A stretch of DNA of 64,000 nt. Origin: Cupriavidus taiwanensis LMG 19424 (GTDB taxonomy: Bacteria; Pseudomonadota; Gammaproteobacteria; Burkholderiales; Burkholderiaceae). The notes beneath the pieces are model-generated. The model was given only the letters and a program-made list of their open reading frames with translations. It was not told the origin of the DNA and did no database searches. Both the position numbers and the translations under genes were made by a program. Location of the stretch: contig NC_010528.1 in the NCBI RefSeq assembly GCF_000069785.1, positions 1,240,001 to 1,304,000 of the forward strand, written 5' to 3'. This document shows positions 53,776 through 63,551 of this stretch, piece by piece; within the stretch, counting starts at the first letter, position 1, and every line of letters begins with the position of its first letter.

Positions 53776-56004
53776 ATGGTGACGTCGACCGACCTGGCCG
53801 GCCGGGTCGCGGGCATTCCGGATACCGAGCTGGTCGAGCGCGCCCTGGCGTACGTGCGCGAGCACGGCGCAGGCGTCGCGCTGCCCACAGGCGAGACCGT
53901 GCCGTCGCACGCGGAGGGGATGCTGCGCATCCTCGACGGCCTGCGCGTGGATGATTCCGCGCGCGCGGCGGCATGCCTGTTCGGCCTGGCGGCATTCGTG
54001 CCCGAGACCGAAGCCGAGATCGAGCCGCGCTTCGGCGAGGAAGTGGCGCGGCTGGTCAATGGCGTGCGGCAGCTGCTGCGCATCGGCGCCATCGCCGGCA
54101 ATCGCCCGGATGCGGAGTCGGCCGCGCCGTCGAAGAACGAAGCCCAGGCGCGCCACGAGCAGGTCGAGGCGCTGCGCAAGATGCTGCTGGCGTTTGCGCA
54201 GGACATCCGCGTGGTGCTAGTGCGGCTGGCCTCGCGGCTGCAGACGCTGCGCTGGCTGGCCGAGACTAAGCAGTCACCGCTGCCCGGCGTGGCGCGCGAA
54301 ACGCTCGACATCTACGCGCCGCTGGCCAACCGCCTGGGCATCTGGCAGATGAAGTGGGAGCTGGAGGACCTGGCCTTCCGCTTCGAACAGCCCGATACCT
54401 ACAAGCGCATCGCCAGGCTGCTGGATGAAAAGCGCATCGAGCGCGAAGGCTATATCGCCGGCGCCATCGCGCGGCTGCAGTCCGAGCTGGCCACCGCGGG
54501 CATCCGCGCCGAGGTCAGCGGCCGGCCCAAGCACATCTACAGCATCTGGAAGAAGATGCGCGGCAAGGAGCTGGATTTTGCCGACCTGTACGATGTGCGC
54601 GCCTTCCGCGTGATCGTCGACGATATCAAGGACTGCTATACGGTGCTCGGCATCGTGCACCATATCTGGCAGCCGATCCCGCGCGAGTTCGACGACTACA
54701 TCTCCCGGCCCAAGGCCAACGGCTACAAGTCGCTGCACACGGTGGTGATCGGCGATGACGGCCGCGCCTTCGAGGTGCAGATCCGCACGCACGAGATGCA
54801 CCACTTTGCCGAATACGGCGTGGCCGCGCACTGGCGCTACAAGGAGGCGGGCAGCCGCGGCTATGCCGGGCAGTTCTCCGCCAGCGAGCGCTACGACGAG
54901 AAGATTGCCTGGCTGCGCCAGCTGCTGGCGTGGAAGGACGATGCCGACCACAGCGTGGCGCATGACGAGTCATGGGAGCAGATCAAGCACGCCGCGATCG
55001 ACGACCACATCTACGTGCTGACGCCGCAGGCGCGCGTGGTGGCGCTGCCGCAGGGCGCAACCGCCGTGGATTTCGCCTACTACCTGCACAGCGATCTCGG
55101 CCACCGCTGCCGCGGCGCGCGCGTGGACGGCACCATGGTGCCGCTGAACACGCCGCTCAAGAACGGCCAGACCGTCGAGATCATCGCGGTCAAGCAGGGC
55201 GGGCCGTCGCGCGACTGGCTCAATGCCGACCTGGGCTACCTCGCCAGCAGCCGCGCGCGCGCCAAGGTGCGCGCGTGGTTCAACGCGCTGGACTCGCAGG
55301 AAACCATCGCCCAGGGCCGCGCGCTGATCGACAAGACGCTGCAGCGGGAAGGCAAGACCGCGGTCAAGCTGGAAGACCTGGCGACGCGGCTGGGCTTCAA
55401 GACTCCGGACGAGCTGTTCGCCGCGGTGGCCAAGGACGAGTTCAGCCTGCGCCATGTGGAGCACGCGTTGCGCCACCCCGAGGGCGAGGTCCAGGCGCCG
55501 CTGAGCGAGGAAGACGCCGTCACCAAGAAGAGCCGCGCCACCAGCGTGGCGCGCGGCGCCAAGAGCGGCGTGCTGGTGGTGGGCGTGGATTCGCTGATGA
55601 CGCAGATGTCGCGCTGCTGCAAGCCGGCGCCGCCGGACGACATCGTCGGCTTTGTCACGCGCGGGCGCGGGGTGTCGATCCATCGCCGCAACTGCCACAC
55701 CTTCCAGCAGCTGTCGGCGCGCGCGCCGGAGCGCGTGATCCAGACCGAGTGGGGCAAGAAGAGCCACGCCGCGGTCTATCCGGTCGACATCCATGTCGAG
55801 GCCATCGACCGGCAGGGCCTGCTGCGCGACATCTCGGAAGTGCTGTCGCGCGAGAAGATCAACGTCACGGGCGTCAAGACGCTGTCCAGCAAGGGCGTGG
55901 CGCGCATGCAGTTCACCGCGGAGGTCTCCGAGGCCACGCAGCTGCAGCGCGCACTGCTGCTGATCGAGGAAGTCCAGGGGGTGTTGCAGGCGAAAAGAAA
56001 GTGA
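53776..56004 (+). CDS. relA: RelA-type (p)ppGpp synthetase with degenerate hydrolase domain
   Basis: A 742-residue RelA/SpoT long form. The N-terminal HD region (about 35-170) lacks the HD pair: the spot where SpoT has LHD reads CLFGLAAF, so hydrolysis is unlikely. The synthetase domain (about 230-370) has EFDD (304-307), the ExDD form of RelA, plus RPKANGYKSLHT. TGS (about 412-475), a zinc-finger stretch CCKPAPPDD and a C-terminal ACT domain (about 665-742) follow. It makes (p)ppGpp on ribosomes stalled by uncharged tRNA. A separate SpoT elsewhere is expected. Confidence 0.95.
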   Translation: MVTSTDLAGRVAGIPDTELVERALAYVREHGAGVALPTGETVPSHAEGMLRILDGLRVDDSARAAACLFGLAAFVPETEAEIEPRFGEEVARLVNGVRQLLRIGAIAGNRPDAESAAPSKNEAQARHEQVEALRKMLLAFAQDIRVVLVRLASRLQTLRWLAETKQSPLPGVARETLDIYAPLANRLGIWQMKWELEDLAFRFEQPDTYKRIARLLDEKRIEREGYIAGAIARLQSELATAGIRAEVSGRPKHIYSIWKKMRGKELDFADLYDVRAFRVIVDDIKDCYTVLGIVHHIWQPIPREFDDYISRPKANGYKSLHTVVIGDDGRAFEVQIRTHEMHHFAEYGVAAHWRYKEAGSRGYAGQFSASERYDEKIAWLRQLLAWKDDADHSVAHDESWEQIKHAAIDDHIYVLTPQARVVALPQGATAVDFAYYLHSDLGHRCRGARVDGTMVPLNTPLKNGQTVEIIAVKQGGPSRDWLNADLGYLASSRARAKVRAWFNALDSQETIAQGRALIDKTLQREGKTAVKLEDLATRLGFKTPDELFAAVAKDEFSLRHVEHALRHPEGEVQAPLSEEDAVTKKSRATSVARGAKSGVLVVGVDSLMTQMSRCCKPAPPDDIVGFVTRGRGVSIHRRNCHTFQQLSARAPERVIQTEWGKKSHAAVYPVDIHVEAIDRQGLLRDISEVLSREKINVTGVKTLSSKGVARMQFTAEVSEATQLQRALLLIEEVQGVLQAKRK

Positions 56005-56013
56005 TGCTATACT
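55984..56013 (+). promoter_or_regulatory. tRNA-Val promoter inside the relA 3' end
   Basis: TTGCAG (55984-55989) and TATACT (56008-56013) are 18 bases apart. The -10 has a TG extension (TGCTATACT). The -35 is within the last codons of relA, and the tRNA starts 13 bases after the -10, allowing a very short leader. Confidence 0.6.
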
Positions 56014-56025
56014 TGCGGCTTCGCT

Positions 56026-56102
56026 AGGCTCGTAGCTCAGCTGGTTAGAGCACCACCTTGACATGGTGGGGGTCGTTGGTTCGAGTCCAATCGAGCCTAC
56101 CA
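56026..56102 (+). tRNA. tRNA-Val (anticodon GAC)
   Basis: A 77-base cloverleaf: acceptor AGGCTCG with CGAGCCT, D-arm TAGCTCAGCTGGTTAGAGCA, anticodon stem CCACC/GGTGG with loop TTGACAT (anticodon GAC at 56060-56062), T-arm with GGTTCGAGTCC, discriminator A and encoded CCA. It reads GUC and GUU valine codons. Confidence 0.97.
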
Positions 56103-56460
56103 ACGAATTGCAGTAAAGCAGTAAAAAGCAGTGCGGCAAGTCCGATTCAACCCCATACGGAACGGAAGGGCATCATGGTTATGACACCGCGAACTACTAC
56201 CGCTGGCAAGCGACAGTAGTCGAGGTGCGCCTTCGACCCGGTTGGATCGGGTTTGACAAAGAGAAACGCGGCCTTGGCCGCGTTTTTTTTCGTCCGTCGC
56301 TTGCCAGCCGCCCTGATAAGCTGCCGCCTTGCCGTGCGGCAGGGCGGGGCAGCCAAGAACAGATCGCCAGCGCGCAGGCATGCGGGCCGGTGCCACAAGA
56401 TGCAGTTTGATCCGCTCGGGCGAGGCGCAAGGCGCCGCCGGCGGAACCTGGAGAGTCGAA
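56103..56460. other. 358-base leader between tRNA-Val and thrS
   Basis: No gene is seen. A neat two-step hairpin lies at 56193-56220 (ACTACT and AGTAGT outside, CGCT-GGCA-AGCG inside), and a terminator at 56264-56290 ends the tRNA transcript. The last 170 bases hold no recognised structure; thrS must start from a promoter in this part or from read-through. Confidence 0.5.
56264..56290 (+). terminator. Rho-independent terminator after tRNA-Val
   Basis: AAACGCGGC-CTTG-GCCGCGTTT with eight T in all at its end (56283-56290), 162 bases after the tRNA. Confidence 0.9.
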
Positions 56461-58368
56461 ATGATCGCAATCACGCTGCCGGACGGGTCCCGCCGCGAGT
56501 TTCCCGGCCCGGTGACGGTTGCCGAAGTGGCGCAGAGCATCGGCGCAGGCCTGGCCAAGGCCGCGCTGGCCGGCAAGGTGGACGGCCAGCTGGTAGACAC
56601 CAGCTACAAGATCGAGCGCGATGCGGAACTGGCCATCGTGACGGACAAGGATGCCGACGGCGTCGATGTGATCCGCCACTCCACGGCGCACTTGCTGGCC
56701 TATGCCGTCAAGGAGTTGTACCCGGACGCGCAGGTGACGATCGGGCCGGTGATCGAGAACGGCTTCTACTACGACTTCGCCTACAAGCGCCCCTTCACGC
56801 CGGAAGACCTCGCTGCCATCGAAAAGAAGATGACGGAGTTGGCGCGCAAGGACGAGAAGGTTACGCGCGAAGTGTGGAACCGCGACGAAGCGGTGGCGCT
56901 GTTCGAGTCGATGGGCGAGAAGTACAAGGCCGAGATCATCGGCTCGATCCCGGCCGACCAGGAAATCGGCCTTTATCGCGAAGGCAATTTCGTCGACCTG
57001 TGCCGCGGCCCGCACGTGCCGTCGACGGGCAAGCTCAAGGTCTTCAAGCTGATGAAGGTGGCCGGCGCCTACTGGCGCGGCGACGCCAACAACGAGATGC
57101 TCCAGCGCATCTACGGCACGGCGTGGGCCAAAAAGGAAGACCAGGAGGCCTACCTGCACATGCTTGAGGAGGCCGAGAAGCGCGACCACCGCAAGCTGGG
57201 CAAGACGCTGGACCTGTTTCACCTGCAGGAAGAGGCGCCTGGCATGGTGTTCTGGCACCCGAAGGGCTGGCAGGTCTGGCAGGCTGTCGAGCAGTACATG
57301 CGCGGCCGCCTGACGGACGCCGGCTACGACGAGGTGCGTACGCCGCAGGTGATGGACCGTTCGCTGTGGGAGAAGTCGGGTCACTGGCAGAACTACAAGG
57401 AGAACATGTTCGTCACGGAGTCGGAGAAGCGCGACTACGCGATCAAGCCGATGAACTGCCCGGGCCATGTGCAGATCTTCAACCACGGCCTGCGCTCGTA
57501 CCGCGACCTGCCGCTGCGCCTGGCCGAGTTCGGTGCCTGCCATCGCAACGAGCCGTCCGGGGCGCTGCACGGGCTGATGCGGGTGCGCGGCTTTGTGCAG
57601 GACGATGCGCATATCTTCTGCACGGAAGAGCAGATCGTCGCCGAGGCGAAGGCCTTCAACGAACTGGCGTTCTCGGTCTATGACGACTTCGGCTTCAAGG
57701 ACGTGAAGGTCAAGCTGTCGCTGCGCCCCGACCAGCGCGCCGGCTCGGACGAGATCTGGGACCATGCCGAGGAAGGCCTGCGCCTGGCGCTGCGCGCCTG
57801 CGGCGTGGAATGGGAAGAGCTGCCCGGCGAGGGCGCCTTCTACGGCCCGAAAGTCGAATACCACATCAAGGACGCGATCGGCCGCTCCTGGCAGTGCGGT
57901 ACGCTGCAGCTGGATCTGGTGCTGCCGGAGCGCCTGGGTGCTGAATACGTTTCCGAGGACAATTCCCGCAAGCGCCCGGTGATGCTCCATCGCGCCATCC
58001 TGGGCTCGTTCGAGCGCTTCCTGGGCATCCTGCTCGAAAACCACGCCGGCGCGCTGCCGGCCTGGCTGGCCCCGGACCAGGTCGTGGTCATGAATATTGC
58101 GGATTCTCAGGCAGAGTACGCCGAAAGCGTCGTGCAATTGCTGCAAAAACAAGGGTTTAGGGCCAAGGCCGATTTGCGTAACGAGAAAATTACGTATAAA
58201 ATCCGCGAGCATTCGCTTCAAAAGGTCCCCTACCTGCTGGTGGTGGGCGATAAGGAGCGGGATGCCAATCAAGTGGCCGTGCGTGCCCGTGGCAACGTGG
58301 ATCTGGGTGTGATGCCCGTCTCCGCGTTTGTTGAGCGTCTGCAACACGACGTCGCCAGCAAAGCCTGA
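56461..58368 (+). CDS. thrS: Threonyl-tRNA synthetase
   Basis: A 635-residue class II synthetase: N-terminal TGS domain (1-61), editing domain with [12 protein letters not shown] (about 73-85), catalytic core with MNCPGH, whose Cys is a zinc ligand, and [14 protein letters not shown] (motif 2), then the anticodon-binding domain (about 535-635). Length equals the usual bacterial enzyme. Chosen ATG gives MIAITLPDG; an upstream frame extension has no similarity. First gene of the thrS-infC-rpmI-rplT block. Confidence 0.98.
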
Positions 58369-58415
58369 GGGTGGTGAGCACGGCTTGTTTTTTTGTCTTC
58401 TTGAGGTAACGCAAC

Positions 58416-58937
58416 ATCGCTACGGACAAAGGTCATCGCATCAACCGGGAAATCAGCGCGCCTGAACTGCGCCTGGTAGGGGTTGATAACGAGCAGCTCG
58501 GCATCGTCAAGTTCATGGACGCTCTGCGGCTGGCTGAGGACAAGGACTTGGACCTGGTGGAGATCGCCCCCAACGCGACTCCGCCCGTCGCCCGGATCAT
58601 GGATTACGGGAAGTTCAAGTACGAGGAAGCCAAGCGCGCCCACGAGGCCAAGCTGAAGCAGAAGATCATCCAGGTCAAGGAAGTCAAGTTCCGGCCGGGT
58701 ACGGATGACGGCGACTACAACGTCAAGCTGCGCAACCTGAAGCGCTTCCTGGAAGATGGCGACAAGACCAAGATCACGCTGCGGTTCCGTGGTCGCGAGA
58801 TGGCCCACCAGGAAATCGGCGCGCGCATGCTCGAACGCCTGAAGGCGGACCTGGAAGAAATTGGCCAGGTCGAGCAGATGCCGAAGATGGAAGGGCGCCA
58901 GATGGTGATGGTGCTCGCCCCCAAGAAGAAGAAGTAA
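58416..58937 (+). CDS. infC: Translation initiation factor IF-3, starting with ATC
   Basis: A 173-residue IF-3. The N-domain begins [20 protein letters not shown] and the C-domain follows the lysine-rich linker. An in-frame TAA at 58407-58409 blocks any earlier start, and the first ATG (58515) would delete a third of the N-domain. GAGGTAA lies six bases before ATC at 58416, so ATC is the start. E. coli infC starts with AUU, which lets IF-3 limit its own synthesis by rejecting odd start codons; the same autoregulation is inferred. IF-3 checks codon-anticodon pairing on the 30S subunit. Confidence 0.93.
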   Translation: MATDKGHRINREISAPELRLVGVDNEQLGIVKFMDALRLAEDKDLDLVEIAPNATPPVARIMDYGKFKYEEAKRAHEAKLKQKIIQVKEVKFRPGTDDGDYNVKLRNLKRFLEDGDKTKITLRFRGREMAHQEIGARMLERLKADLEEIGQVEQMPKMEGRQMVMVLAPKKKK

Positions 58938-58956
58938 TTCTTGCGCGGTGCAGCGG

Positions 58957-59028
58957 CCGGGATGCCACGCATCCCGGTGTTGCTTCGTGCGGAAGTCGCG
59001 CGTGTCCTGCAAGGGGCGTCGCGCAACA
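58957..59028 (+). promoter_or_regulatory. Structured rpmI leader, possible L20-binding site
   Basis: CCGGGATG-CCACG-CATCCCGG (58957-58977) is a perfect 8-bp hairpin. Right after it, TGTTGC (58978-58983) can pair with GCAACA (59023-59028) around a 39-base GC-rich interior. In E. coli and Bacillus, L20 binds folded RNA before rpmI to repress rpmI-rplT; this leader is in the same place. Confidence 0.4.
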
Positions 59029-59104
59029 ACAAGTGGATGCGGGTCTTGCAAGCGTCGGCGTCAGCCGTCCACCTGCATGCATGTCATATGAGCTGGAGTT
59101 TTTC

Positions 59105-59302
59105 ATGCCGAAGATGAAGACGAAGAAAAGCGCTTCCAAGCGCTTTACTGCCCGTCCGAACGGTTCGTTCAAGCGTGGCCAGGCCTTCAAGCGTCACATC
59201 CTGACCAAGAAGACCACCAAGAACAAGCGTCAACTGCGCGGTACTCAGGACGTCCATGAGACGAACCTGAAGTCGGTGCGCGCGATGATGCCTTACGCAT
59301 AA
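59105..59302 (+). CDS. rpmI: 50S ribosomal protein L35
   Basis: A 65-residue, very basic protein with the standard L35 start [13 protein letters not shown] and the [18 protein letters not shown] core. The ATG at 59105 gives the exact family length; the frame opens earlier at 59033 but that part is leader RNA. Located 28 bases before rplT. Confidence 0.98.
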   Translation: MPKMKTKKSASKRFTARPNGSFKRGQAFKRHILTKKTTKNKRQLRGTQDVHETNLKSVRAMMPYA

Positions 59303-59330
59303 CCCCTGACGACAACGAAAGGAGAATTAC

Positions 59331-59687
59331 ATGCCTCGAGTAAAGCGTGGGGTCACTGCACGGGCCCGTCACAAGAAGGTTATCGACGCTGCCAAGGGTT
59401 ACCGCGGCCGTCGCAATAATGTCTATCGCATCGCCAAGCAGGCGGTCATGCGTGCTGGCCAGTACGCGTACCGCGATCGCCGCAACAAGAAGCGCGTGTT
59501 CCGCGCCCTGTGGATTGCGCGTATCAACGCCGCGACGCGTGAGCATGGCATGACCTACAGCGTGTTCATGAACGGCCTGAAGAAGGCTTCGATTGAACTG
59601 GACCGCAAGGTGCTGTCGGACATGGCTATTCACGACAAGCCTGCCTTTGCCGCCATCGTCAACCAGGTGAAAGCCACCGTTGCCTGA
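59331..59687 (+). CDS. rplT: 50S ribosomal protein L20
   Basis: A 118-residue assembly protein with the family motifs [16 protein letters not shown] and [14 protein letters not shown]20 binds 23S rRNA early and likely represses its own operon through the rpmI leader. AAAGGAG before the ATG. Confidence 0.98.
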
Positions 59688-59728
59688 TGCCGGCTCCGGT
59701 AGCGCGTAAGCGCCGCCGGGCAAGCACC

Positions 59729-59759
59729 GACCGCAAGGTCGACCGCTGACCGCAAGGTC
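59729..59759 (+). repeat. Two tandem GNRA mini-hairpins between rplT and pheS
   Basis: GACC-GCAA-GGTC occurs twice (59729-59740 and 59748-59759), 19 bases apart. Each is a 4-bp stem with a GCAA tetraloop, just before the terminator. Confidence 0.5.
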
Positions 59760-59764
59760 CGCTG

Positions 59765-59794
59765 AAACGGGGCTCCTCACCGAGCCCCGTTTTT
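59765..59794 (+). terminator. Rho-independent terminator between rplT and pheS
   Basis: AAACGGGGCTC pairs with GAGCCCCGTTT across a six-base loop and is followed by T-rich sequence. It separates the ribosomal-protein transcript from pheST, or attenuates it. Confidence 0.9.
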
Positions 59795-59924
59795 ATTTGC
59801 GGTTCCGGATACCGTTTTGCGCCAGCCGCTGAGACGGCATCCGGAAACGCATACCGCACGTAGTGCCAACCCACGTCGGCCAGGATGCTTCCGGCCGACG
59901 CCAGAACACTCCACGACCGCCGCC

Positions 59925-60956
59925 ATGTCTCAGGATCTGGACCAAATCGTCGCCGACGCCCAGGCCGCCTTCGCCGCCGCCAACGACAACGCCACGCTGG
60001 AAAACGAAAAAGCCCGCTTCCTGGGCAAGACCGGCGCGCTGACCGAACTGCTCAAGGGGCTCGGCAAGCTCGACCCGGAAACCCGCAAGAGCGAGGGCGC
60101 GCGCATCAACCAGGTCAAGCAGCAGGTCGAAGCCGCGCTGCAGGCGCGACGCCAGGCGCTGGCCGACGCGCTGATGAACGCGCGCCTGGCCGCCGAAGCC
60201 ATCGACGTCACGCTGCCGGGCCGCGCAGTGGCGCGCGGCAGCCTGCATCCGGTGATGCGCACGTGGGAGCGCGTCGAGCAGATCTTCGGCTCGATCGGCT
60301 TCGACGTGGCCGACGGTCCCGAGATCGAAACCGACTGGATGAACTTCACCGCGCTGAACAACCCGGACAACCACCCGGCGCGTTCGATGCAGGACACCTT
60401 CTACGTGGACGGCCGCGACAGCGAAGACAAGCTGCTGCTCCTGCGCACGCACACCAGCCCGATGCAGGTGCGCTACGCCAGGATGCATGTGGAGAAGTAC
60501 GCCGGCAAGGCGATGCCGCCGATCAAGGTGATCTGCCCGGGCCGCACTTATCGCGTCGACAGCGACGCCACCCACTCGCCGATGTTCAACCAGGTTGAAG
60601 GCCTGTGGATCGGCGAGGACGTCAGCTTTGCCGACCTGAAGGGCGTGTACACCGATTTCCTGCGCAAGTTCTTCGAGCGCGACGACATCCAGGTGCGCTT
60701 CCGCCCGTCGTACTTCCCGTTCACCGAGCCCTCGGCGGAAATCGACATGGCCTTCGGCAATGGCAAGTGGCTGGAAATCTCCGGTTCGGGCCAGGTGCAC
60801 CCGAACGTGCTGCGCAACATGGGCCTCGATCCCGAGCGCTATATCGGTTTCGCGTTCGGCTCCGGCCTCGAGCGCCTGACCATGCTGCGCTATGGCATCA
60901 ACGACCTGCGCCTGTTCTTCGAGGGCGATGTGCGCTTCCTGCGCCAGTTCGCCTGA
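59925..60956 (+). CDS. pheS: Phenylalanyl-tRNA synthetase, alpha subunit
   Basis: A 343-residue class II catalytic subunit with an N-terminal coiled coil (about 1-90), motif 2 region [16 protein letters not shown] and motif 3 [16 protein letters not shown]. Standard length. The ATG at 59925 follows a weak ribosome site; the frame opens upstream without similarity. Makes an alpha2-beta2 enzyme with PheT, 60 bases downstream. Confidence 0.98.
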   Translation: MSQDLDQIVADAQAAFAAANDNATLENEKARFLGKTGALTELLKGLGKLDPETRKSEGARINQVKQQVEAALQARRQALADALMNARLAAEAIDVTLPGRAVARGSLHPVMRTWERVEQIFGSIGFDVADGPEIETDWMNFTALNNPDNHPARSMQDTFYVDGRDSEDKLLLLRTHTSPMQVRYARMHVEKYAGKAMPPIKVICPGRTYRVDSDATHSPMFNQVEGLWIGEDVSFADLKGVYTDFLRKFFERDDIQVRFRPSYFPFTEPSAEIDMAFGNGKWLEISGSGQVHPNVLRNMGLDPERYIGFAFGSGLERLTMLRYGINDLRLFFEGDVRFLRQFA

Positions 60957-61016
60957 CCGGCGCACCGTCAAAACTCGTCACCGACTACACCGAATACTTA
61001 CCGGATCAGAAGCGCC

Positions 61017-63464
61017 ATGCAATTCTCGGAATCCTGGCTTCGCACCTTCGCCAACCCTGAAAAGATTTCCACCGACGCGCTGTCGCACAGCCTGACCATG
61101 GCCGGCCTCGAAGTGGAAGAGGTGGGCCCGGTCGCGCCGCCGTTCGACAAGGTGGTGGTTGCGCACGTGCTGTCGACCGAGCGCCATCCCAATGCCGACC
61201 GCCTCAACGTATGCCAGGTCGATGCCGGCACCGGCGAGACCCTGCAGATCGTCTGCGGCGCGCCCAACGTCAGGCCCGGCATCAAGGTGCCGTGCGCGCT
61301 GGTCGGCGCGGTGCTGCCGCCGGCAGAGGATGGCGGCAAGCCGTTCGAGATCAAGGTCGGCAAGCTGCGTGGCGTGGACAGCTACGGCATGCTGTGCTCG
61401 GCGCGCGAACTGAAGCTGTCGGAAGACCACGGCGGCCTGATGGTGCTGCCGGACGACGCGCCGGTCGGCCAGAACATCCGCCAGTATCTGGACCTGGACG
61501 ACCAGGTCTTCGTCATCAAGCTGACGCCGAACAAGGCCGACTGCCTGTCGATCCACGGCGTCGCGCGCGAAGTGTCCGCGCTGACCGGTGCCGCACTGAA
61601 CCTGCCCGACATGCAGCCGGTGCCGGTGACGATCCAGGACAAACTGCCGGTCAAGGTGTCGGCGCCCGATCTCTGTGGCCGCTTCTCCGGGCGCATCATC
61701 CGCGGCGTCAACGCGCGTGCCGCCACGCCGCTGTGGATGGTGCAGCGGCTCGAGCGCTCGGGCCAGCGCAGCGTGTCCGCGCTGGTCGATATCTCGAACT
61801 ACGTGATGCTGGAGCTGGGTCGTCCGTCGCACGTGTTCGACCTGCACAAGATCCACGGCGGCCTGGACGTGCGCTGGGGCCGCAAGGGCGAGCAGATCAA
61901 GCTGCTGAACGGCAACACCATCGAGGTCGACGAGCAGGTCGGCGTGATCGCCGACGAAAAAGAGATCGAGAGCCTGGCCGGCATCATGGGCGGCGACAGC
62001 ACCGCCGTCACGCTGGACACTACCGACATCTACCTCGAAGCCGCCTTCTGGTGGCCGGCCGCGATCCAGGGCCGCAGCCGCCGCTACAACTTCTCTACCG
62101 ACGCCGGACACCGCTTCGAGCGCGGCGTGGACTACGCCACCACGGTCGAGCATATCGAGCGCATCACCGCGCTGATCCTTGCCATCTGCGGAGGCCAGGC
62201 CGGCCCGGTGGACGACCATGTGGTCAACCTGCCGGTGCGCAAGCCGGTCAGCCTGCGCGTGGCGCGCGCCGAGCGCGTGCTTGGCATCGAGCTGTCGCCG
62301 GCGGCCATCGCCGACGTGTTCCAGCGGCTGCAGCTGCCGTTCACGCGTACGCAGGGTGCCGAAGGTGAGTTGTTCGAAGTCACGCCGCCGAGCTACCGCT
62401 TCGATATCGAGATCGAGGAAGACCTGATCGAGGAAGTCGCGCGCATCTACGGCTTCGAGCGCATTCCGGCGCGCCCGCCGGTCGCCGAGAGCGAAATGCG
62501 CCCGACCAACGAAGGCAGCCGTTCCACTCACGTGGTGCGCCATGCCGTGGCCGCGCGCGACTATCAGGAAGTGATCAACTTCGCCTTCGTCGAAGAGAAG
62601 TGGGAGCGCGACTTCGCCGCCAACGACCAGCCGATCCGCCTGCTGAACCCGATCGCCAGCCAGCTGGCGGTGATGCGCTCGACGCTGATCGGCGGGCTGG
62701 TCGACAAGGTGCGCTACAACCTGAACCGCAAGGCCGCGCGCGTGCGCCTGTTCGAGGTGGGCCGGGTGTTCCATCGCGACGCCGGCGTCAAGGACGGCGG
62801 CCTGACCGTGGCCGGGTATGACCAGCCGATGATGGCCGCGGGCATCGCCTACGGCCCGGCGTTCGAGGAGCAGTGGGGCATCGCTACGCGCAACGTCGAC
62901 TTCTTCGACGTGAAGGGCGATGTCGAGGCGCTGTTCCATCCGCGCGTGCCGCGCTTCGAGCCGGTATCGCATCCGGCGCTGCACCCGGGCCGCGCCGCGC
63001 GCGTGCTGCTCGACGGCAAGCCCGTGGGCGTGGTTGGCGAACTGCATCCGCGCTGGCTGCAGGAGTATGAGCTGGCGCATGCACCGGTGCTGTTCGAACT
63101 GCGGCTCGACGCGCTGCGCGCCACCGGCCTGCCGGCGTACACCGAGATCTCCAAGTTCCCCGCCGCCGTGCGCGACCTGGCCGTGGTCGTGAAGCAATCG
63201 GTACGCGTGCAGGACCTGCTCGACGCCATGCGCGCGGCCCTGGAAAAACAGGGTTACGGCCGCTTCTGCCAGGGCCTGGTGCTGTTCGACGAGTTCCGTC
63301 CCAAGGGCGCTTCCACGGCCATTGGCGCGGACGAGAAAAGCCTTGCGTTCCGGGTGACCTTGCAAGATACTGGGTCGACCCTCCAGGACGAAACCGTCGA
63401 CAGCGCGGTGCGCTGCATGGTCGACGCGCTGACCGAAGCCTTCCAGGCGCGGCTGCGCGGTTGA
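61017..63464 (+). CDS. pheT: Phenylalanyl-tRNA synthetase, beta subunit
   Basis: An 815-residue protein with the N-terminal tRNA-binding OB domain (about 40-150, [15 protein letters not shown]), B3/B4 editing domain (about 205-380), B5 domain and a C-terminal anticodon-binding RRM-like domain (about 720-815). Length typical for proteobacteria. It edits mischarged Tyr-tRNA and positions the tRNA. Confidence 0.98.
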   Translation: MQFSESWLRTFANPEKISTDALSHSLTMAGLEVEEVGPVAPPFDKVVVAHVLSTERHPNADRLNVCQVDAGTGETLQIVCGAPNVRPGIKVPCALVGAVLPPAEDGGKPFEIKVGKLRGVDSYGMLCSARELKLSEDHGGLMVLPDDAPVGQNIRQYLDLDDQVFVIKLTPNKADCLSIHGVAREVSALTGAALNLPDMQPVPVTIQDKLPVKVSAPDLCGRFSGRIIRGVNARAATPLWMVQRLERSGQRSVSALVDISNYVMLELGRPSHVFDLHKIHGGLDVRWGRKGEQIKLLNGNTIEVDEQVGVIADEKEIESLAGIMGGDSTAVTLDTTDIYLEAAFWWPAAIQGRSRRYNFSTDAGHRFERGVDYATTVEHIERITALILAICGGQAGPVDDHVVNLPVRKPVSLRVARAERVLGIELSPAAIADVFQRLQLPFTRTQGAEGELFEVTPPSYRFDIEIEEDLIEEVARIYGFERIPARPPVAESEMRPTNEGSRSTHVVRHAVAARDYQEVINFAFVEEKWERDFAANDQPIRLLNPIASQLAVMRSTLIGGLVDKVRYNLNRKAARVRLFEVGRVFHRDAGVKDGGLTVAGYDQPMMAAGIAYGPAFEEQWGIATRNVDFFDVKGDVEALFHPRVPRFEPVSHPALHPGRAARVLLDGKPVGVVGELHPRWLQEYELAHAPVLFELRLDALRATGLPAYTEISKFPAAVRDLAVVVKQSVRVQDLLDAMRAALEKQGYGRFCQGLVLFDEFRPKGASTAIGADEKSLAFRVTLQDTGSTLQDETVDSAVRCMVDALTEAFQARLRG

Positions 63465-63551
63465 TCCGTCGCCAGGACCGACGGAGCACGATAAAAAGGG
63501 CGCCCGGGCTCGCCCCGGGCGGATCGCCAGACAGATACTCGAGCGATCGAC

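Noticed and set aside
58515..58937. infC starting at the first ATG
   Set aside because: It would cut off a third of the IF-3 N-domain and lacks a ribosome site, while the ATC at 58416 has one.
63501..63521. Hairpin between pheT and ihfA as a terminator
   Set aside because: The stem is strong but there is no T tract on the plus strand, and pheT-ihfA are usually co-transcribed.
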